Source: an uncultured Clostridia bacterium
GTDB lineage: Bacteria; Bacillota; Clostridia; Oscillospirales; Acutalibacteraceae
Assembly: GCA_946627725.1 (NCBI GenBank)
Contig: CAMOVW010000003.1
Span: 1 to 43,107, forward strand
Direction of reading: 5' to 3'
DNA length: 43,107 bases
Shown piece after piece: positions 24,331-32,125 of this stretch. A program made the translations under genes and the position numbers. The first letter of the stretch is position 1, and each line of letters starts with the position of its first letter. The notes under the pieces were generated by a model, which worked only from the letters and a program-made list of their open reading frames with translations, was not told the origin of the DNA and did no database searches.

Positions 24331-25869
24331 TTATGCCTCGCTGTCTGCGGCGGGGGCGTCGCTGCTGCCGGTGAGGGCCGCTTTTACGGGGCCGGCCACA
24401 CTGGCCACCAGATTTTTCAGCTCGTCGTTGAAGCTCTGGCCGTTCAGGGCGCTGTTTTCCGCGTTCAGGGTCTTCATCAGGCCCGGAATTCCCGCGAGGG
24501 TATCCAGCAGCACGTTACCGGTGCCGCCCGCGCCGCTGCCGCCGATGTTCACGAATTCGGCGTTCTGGCCGATGTTGGCCATGATCTCGGCTGTTTTGGT
24601 GGCGATGGTGATCTTGGCTTCGTTTTCGATCTTGATCTTTTCGATCTCGAAGTTCACTTTTTCGTTGGATGCGCGCGCCTCGGCAAGAGCGCGTTCGCCT
24701 TCCGCCTGCGCCATCAGCTTCTCTTTTTCCACTTCGGCCTCGGCCAGACCGCGCTGACGGATGACCTCCGCCTCCGCAACGCCCTTCTGGCGGGTGACTT
24801 CCGCTACGGCTGCGCCTTCGCGGCGGGTTTTTTCGGCAACCGCGTCCGCGGTGATCTTGGTGGCGCTGGCCTCTTTTTCGGCGACCTCCACGCTGGCGTC
24901 CGCGGTGATCTTGCGGATGTTTGCCTGGGCTTCGGCGTCGATGCGCTTTTTCTGCTTTTCCGCTTCGGCGCGGGTGGCGATCACTTCTTTTTCCTTCAGG
25001 GCGGCAAGGTTCGCCTGCTCCTGTTCCACCACCTTTACGCGGCCCTGCTGGGCGGCCACTTCCTGCTGGCGGATGGTGCGCTGCAGCTCGCCGGCGACGC
25101 TGGCGTCCGCATTGGCCTTATCCGTTTCGGCCTTGAAGCCCGCAATGCGCAGGTTGTTATCACGCTGTTTTTCGGCTACGGCAAGGCGGGAATCCAGCTC
25201 GTTCTGGCTGGCGATCTTCTCGCTTTCCGCCTTCTGGGTGCGCACGGCCTGATCCACAACGGCGCGTTTGTTTTCCGCCTCGCGGCGTTTGTCTTCCATA
25301 TCCAGCGCGGCGATGTTGTCGTAATAGCGGTTGTTGTCGGTGATGTCCTGAATGTTCAGGCTTACCAGCTCCATGCCCATGTTCATCATTTCATCCGCAA
25401 CGATCTTTTTTACGTTGTCGGCGAAAATCACCTTGTCGCGCAGCACTTCTTCGGGGGTCATGGCCGCCACGATATCGCGCACCGCGCCGGTGAGGGTGAG
25501 CTTTACGTCGTTTTTGATACCGTCCTGGCCGCGCTCTTTGAAGGAAACGATGGCCTTTCTCAGGTTTGACAGATTTTCGGTATCCGGGCGGATCTGCGCC
25601 GTCCAATCGATCACGATGGGTACGCTGGTTTTGGTTTTGACTTCGTCCTTATCCGCAGTAACGGTGAGCATGCACAGATCGAAATACTGCGCCTTGCGGA
25701 AGATCGGGATCACGAAGGAACCGCCGGACACAATGATTCTCGGTTCTTTGCCGCCCGTGACGATCAGCGCTTTATCGATCTCCGCCACACGGTAGATCGA
25801 GCACAGAAAGGCGATCACAACGCCCAGCGCGATCACGCCGATGATAATGGGAATAATAAACGGTGCCAT
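24331..25869 (-). CDS. floT: Flotillin-family membrane scaffold protein
   Basis: A 512-residue SPFH-domain protein. One N-terminal hydrophobic segment (MAPFIIPIIIGVIALGVV) anchors it. The SPFH/band-7 domain follows (YRVAEIDKALIVTGGKEPRI..., ALDMEDKRREAENKR). A long coiled coil rich in Glu-Ala repeats runs from about 225 to 430, and a glycine-rich tail follows. Flotillins organise ordered membrane microdomains and help assemble signalling and secretion complexes. AGGAGG lies 8 nt upstream of the ATG at 25869; an in-frame upstream start (25935) is not supported. The length equals B. subtilis FloT. Downstream, its terminator overlaps the regulator's operator. Confidence 0.92.
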   Translation of the reverse strand: MAPFIIPIIIGVIALGVVIAFLCSIYRVAEIDKALIVTGGKEPRIIVSGGSFVIPIFRKAQYFDLCMLTVTADKDEVKTKTSVPIVIDWTAQIRPDTENLSNLRKAIVSFKERGQDGIKNDVKLTLTGAVRDIVAAMTPEEVLRDKVIFADNVKKIVADEMMNMGMELVSLNIQDITDNNRYYDNIAALDMEDKRREAENKRAVVDQAVRTQKAESEKIASQNELDSRLAVAEKQRDNNLRIAGFKAETDKANADASVAGELQRTIRQQEVAAQQGRVKVVEQEQANLAALKEKEVIATRAEAEKQKKRIDAEAQANIRKITADASVEVAEKEASATKITADAVAEKTRREGAAVAEVTRQKGVAEAEVIRQRGLAEAEVEKEKLMAQAEGERALAEARASNEKVNFEIEKIKIENEAKITIATKTAEIMANIGQNAEFVNIGGSGAGGTGNVLLDTLAGIPGLMKTLNAENSALNGQSFNDELKNLVASVAGPVKAALTGSSDAPAADSEA

Positions 25870-25920
25870 AAAAACTGCCTCCTGTATTATTTTTCGGTCA
25901 TCTGACCCTTTCACTCGTGA

Positions 25921-25926
25921 ATTATA
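25921..25926 (-). promoter_or_regulatory. -10 element of the flotillin gene
   Basis: A perfect TATAAT on the minus strand, 52 bp before the ATG. The -35 region 17 bp upstream is poor (CTGGAC), so an activator may be needed. Confidence 0.45.
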
Positions 25927-25972
25927 CAGCGGCAAAAAAAAGAAGTCCAGTTACAGCTTCGTTAAACGTAAA

Positions 25973-26007
25973 GGTACCCATTAACCTGATTATGGTTAAC
26001 GGATACC
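25973..26007. promoter_or_regulatory. 14-bp imperfect inverted repeat between flotillin and trpB
   Basis: GGTACCCATTAACC (25973-25986) and GGTTAACGGATACC (25994-26007) are complementary at 12 of 14 positions around a 7-nt spacer. It lies upstream of the flotillin promoter. It may be an operator. Confidence 0.5.
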
Positions 26008-26039
26008 AAACAGATGATTATCTCGCAGAGGTAAGCCGC

Positions 26040-26054
26040 GCAATACCGTATTGC
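26040..26054. promoter_or_regulatory. Perfect 15-bp palindrome upstream of trpB
   Basis: GCAATAC-C-GTATTGC, 55 bp before the -35 box of trpB. Candidate operator; the remaining 330-bp gap holds only the two promoters and the inverted repeat at 25973. Confidence 0.45.
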
Positions 26055-26109
26055 TTCGCAAAGAGATGCGTATCGATTCATCTTAACTTTCTCTTTTTTG
26101 TTTTCTCGG

Positions 26110-26139
26110 TTGACATTATAAACATTACAATGATATAAT
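26110..26139 (+). promoter_or_regulatory. Promoter of trpB
   Basis: Perfect TTGACA (26110-26115) and TATAAT (26134-26139) with an 18-bp spacer. Confidence 0.8.
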
Positions 26140-26198
26140 ATATAAAATTTTGTACAAAGGAAAAAACGCTGCGGTTTACGGCGTTTCGGCACAAACAG

Positions 26199-27419
26199 AT
26201 GAAGCTCGGCAACGTTGATTTTGATACGTATTTTAACAATTACCCTGATGTAAACGGCTATTTCGGCCGATACGGCGGCGTGTATGTGGACGATAACCTG
26301 AAGGCCGCCATGGCGGAGATCACGGACGCGTACTACAGCATCTGCCAATCCCGCAAGTTTATTGCGGAGCTGCGGCGGATCCGCACCGAATTTCAGGGGC
26401 GGCCCACGCCCGTTTCGCATCTGGAGCGGCTTTCGGACGCGCTGGGCGGCAGAGTGCAGCTTTACGCCAAGCGTGAAGATCTGAACCATTCCGGCGCGCA
26501 CAAGCTGAACCACTGCATGGGCGAAGCGCTGCTTGCCAAATATATGGGCAAAAAAAAGGTGATCGCCGAAACCGGCGCGGGGCAGCACGGCGTGGCGCTG
26601 GCAACGGCAGCCGCCTATTTCGGCCTGAAATGCGATATTTATATGGGCAGCGTAGACATCAAAAAGCAGGCCCCGAATGTGGCCCGCATGAAGGTGCTCG
26701 GCGCAAACGTGGTGGAAGTAACCCACGGTCTCAAAACCCTGAAAGAAGCGGTAGACGCCGCCTTTGAAGCCTACAGCAAAGAGTATAACGACGCCATCTA
26801 CTGCATCGGTTCGGTGCTTGGCCCCCATCCTTTCCCCATGATGGTGCGCGATTTTCAGAGCGTGGTGGGCATTGAAGCCCGCGAGCAGTTTATCGATATG
26901 ACCGGCCATCTGCCCAACGCCGTTGTGGCGTGCGTGGGCGGCGGAAGCAATGCGGCGGGTCTGTTTTCCGGCTTTTTGAACGATCCCGTTGATATTTACG
27001 GCGTTGAACCGCTCGGCCGCGGCGAAGCGCTGGGCGACCACGCCGCCAGCCTGAAATACGGCACCGAAGGCGTTATGCACGGCTTCAACAGCATTATGCT
27101 GAAGGATGAAAACGGCGATCCCGCCCCGGTGTATTCCGTAGCCAGCGGCCTCGATTATCCCTCCTCCGGCCCGGAGCACGCTTTCTGGAAGGAGCTGGGC
27201 AGAGTGAAATACGACGTGATCGACGACGAGGAATCCATAGACGCGTTTTATAAGCTCTCCCGCCTTGAGGGCATCATCCCCGCCATCGAGAGTTCCCACG
27301 CCGTGGCCTACGGCATCAAGCTTGCCAAAACCATGGAGCACGGCAGCGTGCTGATCAACCTCTCCGGCAGAGGCGATAAGGATCTTGATTTTGTGATCGA
27401 AAAATACGGTATCAGATAA
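26199..27419 (+). CDS. trpB: Orphan tryptophan synthase beta chain
   Basis: A 406-residue PLP enzyme that makes tryptophan from indole and serine. [21 protein letters not shown] with the PLP lysine (Lys102), [28 protein letters not shown] and LSGRGDKD are all TrpB hallmarks; HSGAH replaces the usual HTGAH. No trpA or other trp gene is near, and the gene is monocistronic between its own promoter and a strong terminator, which suggests indole salvage or a stand-alone enzyme. The ATG has no close Shine-Dalgarno site: AAAGGA lies about 39 nt upstream, separated by a weak AACGC/GCGTT hairpin. An in-frame CTG at 26169 would fit that site better. Confidence 0.92.
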   Translation: MKLGNVDFDTYFNNYPDVNGYFGRYGGVYVDDNLKAAMAEITDAYYSICQSRKFIAELRRIRTEFQGRPTPVSHLERLSDALGGRVQLYAKREDLNHSGAHKLNHCMGEALLAKYMGKKKVIAETGAGQHGVALATAAAYFGLKCDIYMGSVDIKKQAPNVARMKVLGANVVEVTHGLKTLKEAVDAAFEAYSKEYNDAIYCIGSVLGPHPFPMMVRDFQSVVGIEAREQFIDMTGHLPNAVVACVGGGSNAAGLFSGFLNDPVDIYGVEPLGRGEALGDHAASLKYGTEGVMHGFNSIMLKDENGDPAPVYSVASGLDYPSSGPEHAFWKELGRVKYDVIDDEESIDAFYKLSRLEGIIPAIESSHAVAYGIKLAKTMEHGSVLINLSGRGDKDLDFVIEKYGIR

Positions 27420-27432
27420 AATATAAGCGAAA

Positions 27433-27463
27433 GCGCTGCCCGGTCGGGCAGCGCAATTTTTTT
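27433..27463 (+). terminator. Terminator of trpB
   Basis: GCGCTGCCCG (27433-27442) and CGGGCAGCGC (27445-27454) form a perfect 10-bp stem, followed by AATTTTTTTC. Confidence 0.92.
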
Positions 27464-27467
27464 CGGT

Positions 27468-28709
27468 TCAGTTCAGCCCCTGTTCGTCGAAACGGAACAC
27501 GGCGCGCAGAGCGAGCTCAATGCCCTGCTTGACGGTGCCGGGCTCAAGGATCTCGGCGGTATCGAGCCGGGTATGGTAATACCGGGCCGGTGCGGGATCC
27601 ATCGCCACAAAGCTGGCTGCGGGTACGCCCGCCTGGCTGGCGGCGGCTGCGTCTGTGGAGCCCAGCGGAATGGCGCCGATGGGCACGTCCAGCCCCATAT
27701 CGGCGGCGCAGGAGGCCAGCAGGTTGGCAGCGCGGTCGTCGTTCTTTACAAAGCCGGTCATATCACGGTTATAGATCATCATATATTCGGCGTCGCGGAT
27801 GGTATCAAAGCCGAGGAACACGGTCTCTACGCCGTCGTTCACGTATTCGGGATGCGCCTTGAAAAAGGCCTTGGAACCGCGCAGCCCCGCCTCTTCGCCA
27901 CCCGCCAAAAGGGCGATCACCTCGGTATTCTCAAAGCGGATATCGTTTTCGGCAAGGTATTTCAGCACGCTGAATGCCGTCATGGTGCCGGTGAGGTCGT
28001 CGTTTGCGCCGGGCACGTAGTTCTTGCGGTTTGTAAAGCGGAACAGTAAGCCGTAGGCGGGTACGAACACCGCCTGCCCCAGCGCAAGTTTTTTTACAAG
28101 GCCCCGGTTTTTCAGCACCAGCGAAAGCACGCTGGTTACGGTGGTATAGGCGAGGCCCGCCAGCGCGTAAGCCGCCACGGTTACCACACCGTGAGAACCG
28201 AGCCGATACGTAAAGGTCCATTCCGGCGCGGAATCCGTATGGCCGCTGACGATCACGCGGCGTTTGGTTTCGCCTGCCGCTGCGCGTACGCCGTATACGT
28301 TGCCGCTGGTTTTTTCTTTATAGAAGCGATCCAGAAATTCGTGATACAGGCCGAATTCCTCCACCACGGTGGCAAGCGCCCCGCCCACAAGGCCTACGCT
28401 CGCAATGGCGGCGGCCTTCTTTTTGAATGCGCTTACAAGGTTGGCTGCGGTGGCGCCCAGCAGCAGGCTGCCCGCCACGGGAACAAATCCCATAAAGGCG
28501 TCCGGATGCACCTTATAGGTATCGCGGGATACCCGGTCCGCGTAGGCGCCCAGCTTGCCGAACAGGTATTCCTGCGCTTCGGTTTCGCCCGCCTCGCCGC
28601 AGGGGCGGGGGCCGATCTCGCGGCAGATATGGGTGATCTCTTCTACCGTATAGGCGGTAAGCGCGTCAAGCTGCGCGTTCACGTCCTTTGAGGAAAGCGT
28701 AAAATCCAT
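27468..28709 (-). CDS. M28-family zinc aminopeptidase-like protein
   Basis: A 413-residue protein with the di-zinc M28 ligands: SGHTDSAPEW (His), GANDDLTG (Asp), AGGEEAGLRG (Glu pair) and YYHTRLD (His). Two hydrophobic stretches interrupt the fold (about 76-125 and 175-225), so it may be membrane-associated. There is no cleavable signal peptide. M28 enzymes remove N-terminal residues from peptides. The ATG at 28709 has AAGGAG 7 nt upstream. It converges with trpB and is monocistronic. Confidence 0.9.
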   Translation of the reverse strand: MDFTLSSKDVNAQLDALTAYTVEEITHICREIGPRPCGEAGETEAQEYLFGKLGAYADRVSRDTYKVHPDAFMGFVPVAGSLLLGATAANLVSAFKKKAAAIASVGLVGGALATVVEEFGLYHEFLDRFYKEKTSGNVYGVRAAAGETKRRVIVSGHTDSAPEWTFTYRLGSHGVVTVAAYALAGLAYTTVTSVLSLVLKNRGLVKKLALGQAVFVPAYGLLFRFTNRKNYVPGANDDLTGTMTAFSVLKYLAENDIRFENTEVIALLAGGEEAGLRGSKAFFKAHPEYVNDGVETVFLGFDTIRDAEYMMIYNRDMTGFVKNDDRAANLLASCAADMGLDVPIGAIPLGSTDAAAASQAGVPAASFVAMDPAPARYYHTRLDTAEILEPGTVKQGIELALRAVFRFDEQGLN

Positions 28710-28740
28710 AAGTATACTCCTTTTATTTTCTGTTTGTTCC

Positions 28741-28769
28741 AGTATAACGGAATCCCGCGAAAAATGCAA
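28741..28769 (-). promoter_or_regulatory. Promoter of the M28 peptidase gene
   Basis: TTGCAT (28769-28764) and TATACT (28746-28741) with a 17-bp spacer, minus strand. Confidence 0.65.
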
Positions 28770-28821
28770 TGGATAATGTGTAAACTATACTTCCGATACC
28801 CGCTCTTTCGCGCATGTTACA

Positions 28822-28856
28822 CCGCCCCTCCGGCGCAAACCGGAGAGGCGGCTTTT
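28822..28856. terminator. Hairpin at the left end of the prophage late operon
   Basis: CCGCCCCTCCGG (28822-28833) and CCGGAGAGGCGG (28840-28851) form a stem with one mismatch. It lies just after the holin stop on the minus strand. The T-run (CTTTT) is on the plus strand only, so its direction is uncertain. Confidence 0.6.
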
Positions 28857-28859
28857 CGG

Positions 28860-29291
28860 TTATGCGTCCGGGCCGGGAGCGTTGTCGGATTTTTCTTTTA
28901 ACAGTTCTACGGCGTTTACCAGCGGCTGCGGAATCGGTACGCCCATCAGCCCCAGATTCTCAATCAGCGAAAGTGTTTCGTTTACGATAAAAGCGATCAC
29001 GGCGGCGTCGCGGATAAAATGGCTGCCCATCAGCAGATCCAGCCTGCAGGCGACCAGCACTACCAGCAGCATACCGCCCTTGCGCAGCAGGCCCTTGAGC
29101 CCGGCTTTACTCTCCAGCGCGCCGGTTTCCGTTTTCGGGGAACGGTGAAACACCCCCGCCACCACCAGCCCCGTAATATAATCCGCAAGCATAAACAGAG
29201 TCAGCGTAATCAGCGCGGCGTCCCAGCCGCCGAACAGCCCGGCGATACCGGCGCCCAATGCGCCTGCTGAAATGCAAAGCAGCGGTTTCAT
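28860..29291 (-). CDS. Phage holin (Cp-1/phi-LC3-like class)
   Basis: A 143-residue membrane protein with about three or four hydrophobic segments and the family block LADYITGLVVAGVF..., followed by KAGLKGLLRKGGMLLVVLVACRLD, typical of the 4_1-type holin family (PF05105-like). Holins perforate the membrane to release the endolysin. Its ATG overlaps the amidase stop as ATGA; a TTG three codons upstream (29297) is less likely. It is the last gene of the late operon. Confidence 0.88.
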   Translation of the reverse strand: MKPLLCISAGALGAGIAGLFGGWDAALITLTLFMLADYITGLVVAGVFHRSPKTETGALESKAGLKGLLRKGGMLLVVLVACRLDLLMGSHFIRDAAVIAFIVNETLSLIENLGLMGVPIPQPLVNAVELLKEKSDNAPGPDA

Positions 29292-30094
29292 GCGCAATCC
29301 GCCTCCAATCCCACGCTCTTCCGCAGCACGCTTCTGGCGTCCGCCGCCGTTACCTTATCGTCACCGTCCACGTCGCCGTTGATCCTGATGATCGCGTTAA
29401 TGCCCGCCTTTTTCAGTTTTTCCACCATTGCCTCGGCGTATTCCTTCTTGTTGAATGCCCCCGCCTGCACGATATACTTTGCTGCTTTGCTCTCGGTGGA
29501 CTCCGGCTGCTGTACCTGCGTCACTGCCCCCTTCAGCCCGGCCTCCACGTCCGCCCGGAAGGTATCCATGTTCTTGCCGAACTTCGGGAACCAGTGCGCC
29601 ACGTCGCCGTGGTTACTGGCGATGCCCTTTTTGTATCCCTCGCTGTGGTCGATGATATTCTTCACGCTGATGTTGAACGTCTTGCAAAGGTATACGCAAA
29701 GCTCCACCGCCTCTTTGTATACGGCGTTGAAATAGGTTTTGTCGGTCAGGCCGTCCTCGCAGATCTCAAAGGCGAGATGGGTGCTGTTGGAGCTGCCGCC
29801 GTTGTTCCAGCCCTTGCAGGTCCACGGAAGGATCTGATAGGTGGCCACACTCCCGTCCTTCAGCTTGCCGATAAAGGCATGGCAGCAGATCTGCTGGCCG
29901 CCGGGGCGGTAGTTGTTCCACGTGTTGTTGTTGGTATTCACCCCCAGCAGCCCGTCGTCCGGCCCCACGTACCGTTTCAGGTTCGGGTTGTTGCACCCGG
30001 TGGAGTGTACCATGATCCCCTTCGGCGTCCACTTTGTGCCGCTGTTTTTGATGTAGCATTCGTTCTTTGTTGCAAGCTGTACATGCAGATTCAT
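29288..30094 (-). CDS. Phage N-acetylmuramoyl-L-alanine amidase with SPOR-like and dockerin-like tail
   Basis: A 268-residue endolysin. The amidase_2 domain (about 1-190) has GIMVHSTG (His30), THLAFEICED and NHGDVAHWFP for zinc and catalysis; it cleaves the bond between muramic acid and L-Ala. The tail has a half-length SPOR-like segment (KYIVQAGAFNKKEYAEAM) and then one dockerin-type calcium motif (GDVDGDDKVTAADARSVL). A dockerin-like end on a phage lysin is unusual. AAGGGGG precedes the ATG at 30094; longer in-frame extensions are rejected. Confidence 0.9.
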   Translation of the reverse strand: MNLHVQLATKNECYIKNSGTKWTPKGIMVHSTGCNNPNLKRYVGPDDGLLGVNTNNNTWNNYRPGGQQICCHAFIGKLKDGSVATYQILPWTCKGWNNGGSSNSTHLAFEICEDGLTDKTYFNAVYKEAVELCVYLCKTFNISVKNIIDHSEGYKKGIASNHGDVAHWFPKFGKNMDTFRADVEAGLKGAVTQVQQPESTESKAAKYIVQAGAFNKKEYAEAMVEKLKKAGINAIIRINGDVDGDDKVTAADARSVLRKSVGLEADCA

Positions 30095-30107
30095 ATTTGT
30101 TTCCCCC

Positions 30108-30668
30108 TTATAATACTTTTGTCGTGCCAACGTATACGGCCTTCGCCTTTGTGCCGCCCACGTACACGGCTGATGCCTGAGTGTTGCCAACGTAGATACT
30201 CGATGTCGGAACATATGACACAACAAGCGCCATGTCGTATACTTTAAAAAAATACCCAGATGTTGCCTTCGCACCGATAACAAGATTGTCTTTGTGAGCG
30301 ACAACCGAAGCTATATTAGATGCGCTTAAGCCTAATGAAAAAGTGTCCTCGTAAATCTGCTTGTCTCGCGCTGGTTGCACAAGCAACTTGTCACCAATAC
30401 GTGTGACAGATGATTCGTTCCCATATCCTATCCAAAAATTGCAATTGTTGTTTTTGTAAGGTGCCGGATCGGCGTATCTCAATCTTAATTTAATATCCAG
30501 CACCTCGTCATATGGGATTTTGACCTTAAAAAACGTCTGTCTGGAGTCAGACCCCTCTGCATATGACTCAGTATTGTTGTCATAAGCGTTAGACGGATAG
30601 TCCCAAGCTCTACTGCTGCCGGAGGTAAGAATAAAATTACCGAAAGGTTTAATTATTGCCTCTGCCAT
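30108..30668 (-). CDS. Putative phage fibre/tip protein, AT-rich, with YVG repeats
   Basis: A 186-residue protein, not recognised by family. The N-terminal two thirds look like a carbohydrate-binding-type beta-sandwich (SSRAWDYPSNAYDNN..., KVKIPYDEVLDIKLRLRYA). The C-terminus has three short repeats: IYVGNTQAS, AVYVGGTKA and AVYVGTTKV. Base composition is clearly more AT-rich than the neighbouring phage genes, which suggests separate acquisition. Position between fibre-like genes and the amidase supports a receptor-binding or tip role. Confidence 0.6.
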   Translation of the reverse strand: MAEAIIKPFGNFILTSGSSRAWDYPSNAYDNNTESYAEGSDSRQTFFKVKIPYDEVLDIKLRLRYADPAPYKNNNCNFWIGYGNESSVTRIGDKLLVQPARDKQIYEDTFSLGLSASNIASVVAHKDNLVIGAKATSGYFFKVYDMALVVSYVPTSSIYVGNTQASAVYVGGTKAKAVYVGTTKVL

Positions 30669-30677
30669 ACCCTCACC

Positions 30678-31397
30678 TCACACCACAATCGTGATCACGT
30701 TGCTTGCCGTGCCGGACGCGGGCGCGCTGCCGCTCACCACAATGGTATACGCGCTTGCGCTTCCCGTTACGATGTTGCTCGGCACCGTCGGTATCGTCGG
30801 CTTGTCCGTCAGGTTTCTGTAGCTGCCGCTGAAGGCCACGTCCGCCAGATCCTCCGTGTCTGCCTTGCCTGAGATATCCTGATGCTGCGTCAGGTACCCC
30901 GCGTCGTTGGCAAGTTCGCTCACCTTGGTGGGCAGCGCCCCGCTCAGCGCCTGCAGCGCCGCCATCGTCGCATAGTCCCCCAGCGCGGTCTCCAGATCCC
31001 CCTCGGTCACGTACCCGGTCAGATCCATCTCCGTGGTGCCGAGAAAGGTAAACGCGCCGTTAATGTACGCGTACATGTTCAGGTTTGTGCCATCTGTGGG
31101 TACCAGATAGATGTGGTTCGTGTCCGGGTTCGTCACCGTGGGCACGCCCTGCGCGTCGTATTCCCCGCTGCCGCACAGGTAGTATTCAAAGCGGGTGATC
31201 TCCCCCACCGCGTCCGCGATCATAGCACGAACCGCTGCCGCCGTCGCGTAATTTGCAAGCGTCGCAACGTCCGCCTTGCCTGCCAGCGCCGCGTTCATCG
31301 CCGCCGTGGTGGCGTATGCCGTCAGCAGCTGCCGTACTGCGTCCATGTCCGCGCCGCCCCCGCTCTTTGCAAGCACCAGTGTTATAAGATCAAGCAT
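30678..31397 (-). CDS. Phage fibre-like protein
   Basis: A 239-residue protein rich in Ala, Thr and Asp. The N-terminus has helical repeats (ALAGKADVATLANYATAAAV); the middle has EYYLCGSGEYDAQGVP and NHIYLVPTDG. The part SELANDAGYLTQHQDISGKAD and SGSYRNLTDKPTIP is common to tail-fibre and head-fibre proteins of Firmicutes phages. It probably contributes to host attachment. GAGGGG precedes the ATG. Confidence 0.72.
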   Translation of the reverse strand: MLDLITLVLAKSGGGADMDAVRQLLTAYATTAAMNAALAGKADVATLANYATAAAVRAMIADAVGEITRFEYYLCGSGEYDAQGVPTVTNPDTNHIYLVPTDGTNLNMYAYINGAFTFLGTTEMDLTGYVTEGDLETALGDYATMAALQALSGALPTKVSELANDAGYLTQHQDISGKADTEDLADVAFSGSYRNLTDKPTIPTVPSNIVTGSASAYTIVVSGSAPASGTASNVITIVV

Positions 31398-31423
31398 AAG
31401 CCCCTCCTTTCATATCCGTCGGT

Positions 31424-32110
31424 TTAACCCATAGCCCAATCGTCAACGCCATTCAGCACCATGCCGATCAGGCCTACCGTTTTCGGCGTCCATGTACTTC
31501 CGTCTAAATTCATAATCACGCCGCCGAATTCCGCCATTCCCTCTGCGTATACCGTCAGCGGAATTCTGATAAAGCCGTTTGCGGACGCCATAACGCCGTA
31601 AACGTTCATCCCGTCACGTGCTGCGGCGCGTATGTCCGCAATGGATTTGTCCGCGGTGATCACTTGCTGCGCGTCCTGCGCAAAGGTCACCTTGTAATCG
31701 TTGATATAAATCGGCGGTTCAGCCTGCGCTTCTGCCGCCCATGCGCCGTTTACCACCGTCAGCACCTTGCCGTTATCCGCGCCAGTCACCTCTGGCAATT
31801 CCGAATCCCCGCTTTCAGGCAGCTCCATCTTGCCCCATGCGCCTTCTACCACGCCCAGCACCTTGCCGTCGTCGTCGCCCGTCACCGCGGGCAGCCCGGC
31901 GCCGCCGCCTCCGCCGCCCGTGCGCATCGCCGCCCACGCGCTGCCGTTATAGTAATAGATATCGCCCGTGTCCAGCTCTATAAAGATGCTGTTCACGCCG
32001 ATATTGTACCCGCTGAATTCTCCCGTCGGCTTCGTATCCGTACTTAAGCCCTTCAGCTCCATCTCCGCCGTACCGCTGTTCTCCCCCAGCAGATTGTTTA
32101 CCGTTACCAT
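31424..32110 (-). CDS. Phage fibre/appendage-like protein
   Basis: A 228-residue protein. Two copies of a ~30-residue unit are visible (LPAVTGDDDGKVLGVVEGAW and LPEVTGADNGKVLTVVNGAW), a repeat seen in phage tail appendage proteins. GDIYYYNGSAWAAM and a glycine run precede them. The C-terminus is a beta-rich domain. Role in host binding is inferred from position and repeats. GGAGGAG precedes the ATG. Confidence 0.68.
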   Translation of the reverse strand: MVTVNNLLGENSGTAEMELKGLSTDTKPTGEFSGYNIGVNSIFIELDTGDIYYYNGSAWAAMRTGGGGGGAGLPAVTGDDDGKVLGVVEGAWGKMELPESGDSELPEVTGADNGKVLTVVNGAWAAEAQAEPPIYINDYKVTFAQDAQQVITADKSIADIRAAARDGMNVYGVMASANGFIRIPLTVYAEGMAEFGGVIMNLDGSTWTPKTVGLIGMVLNGVDDWAMG

Positions 32111-32125
32111 TGTTTTCTCCTCCTC

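Noticed and set aside
25917-26138. 73-codon open frame between flotillin and trpB
   Set aside because: It runs through both promoters and the inverted repeats, with no ribosome site or recognisable product.
28800-28860. Prophage attachment site at the left end
   Set aside because: No duplicate of this sequence could be found at the right side, and the right end of the prophage lies outside the window.
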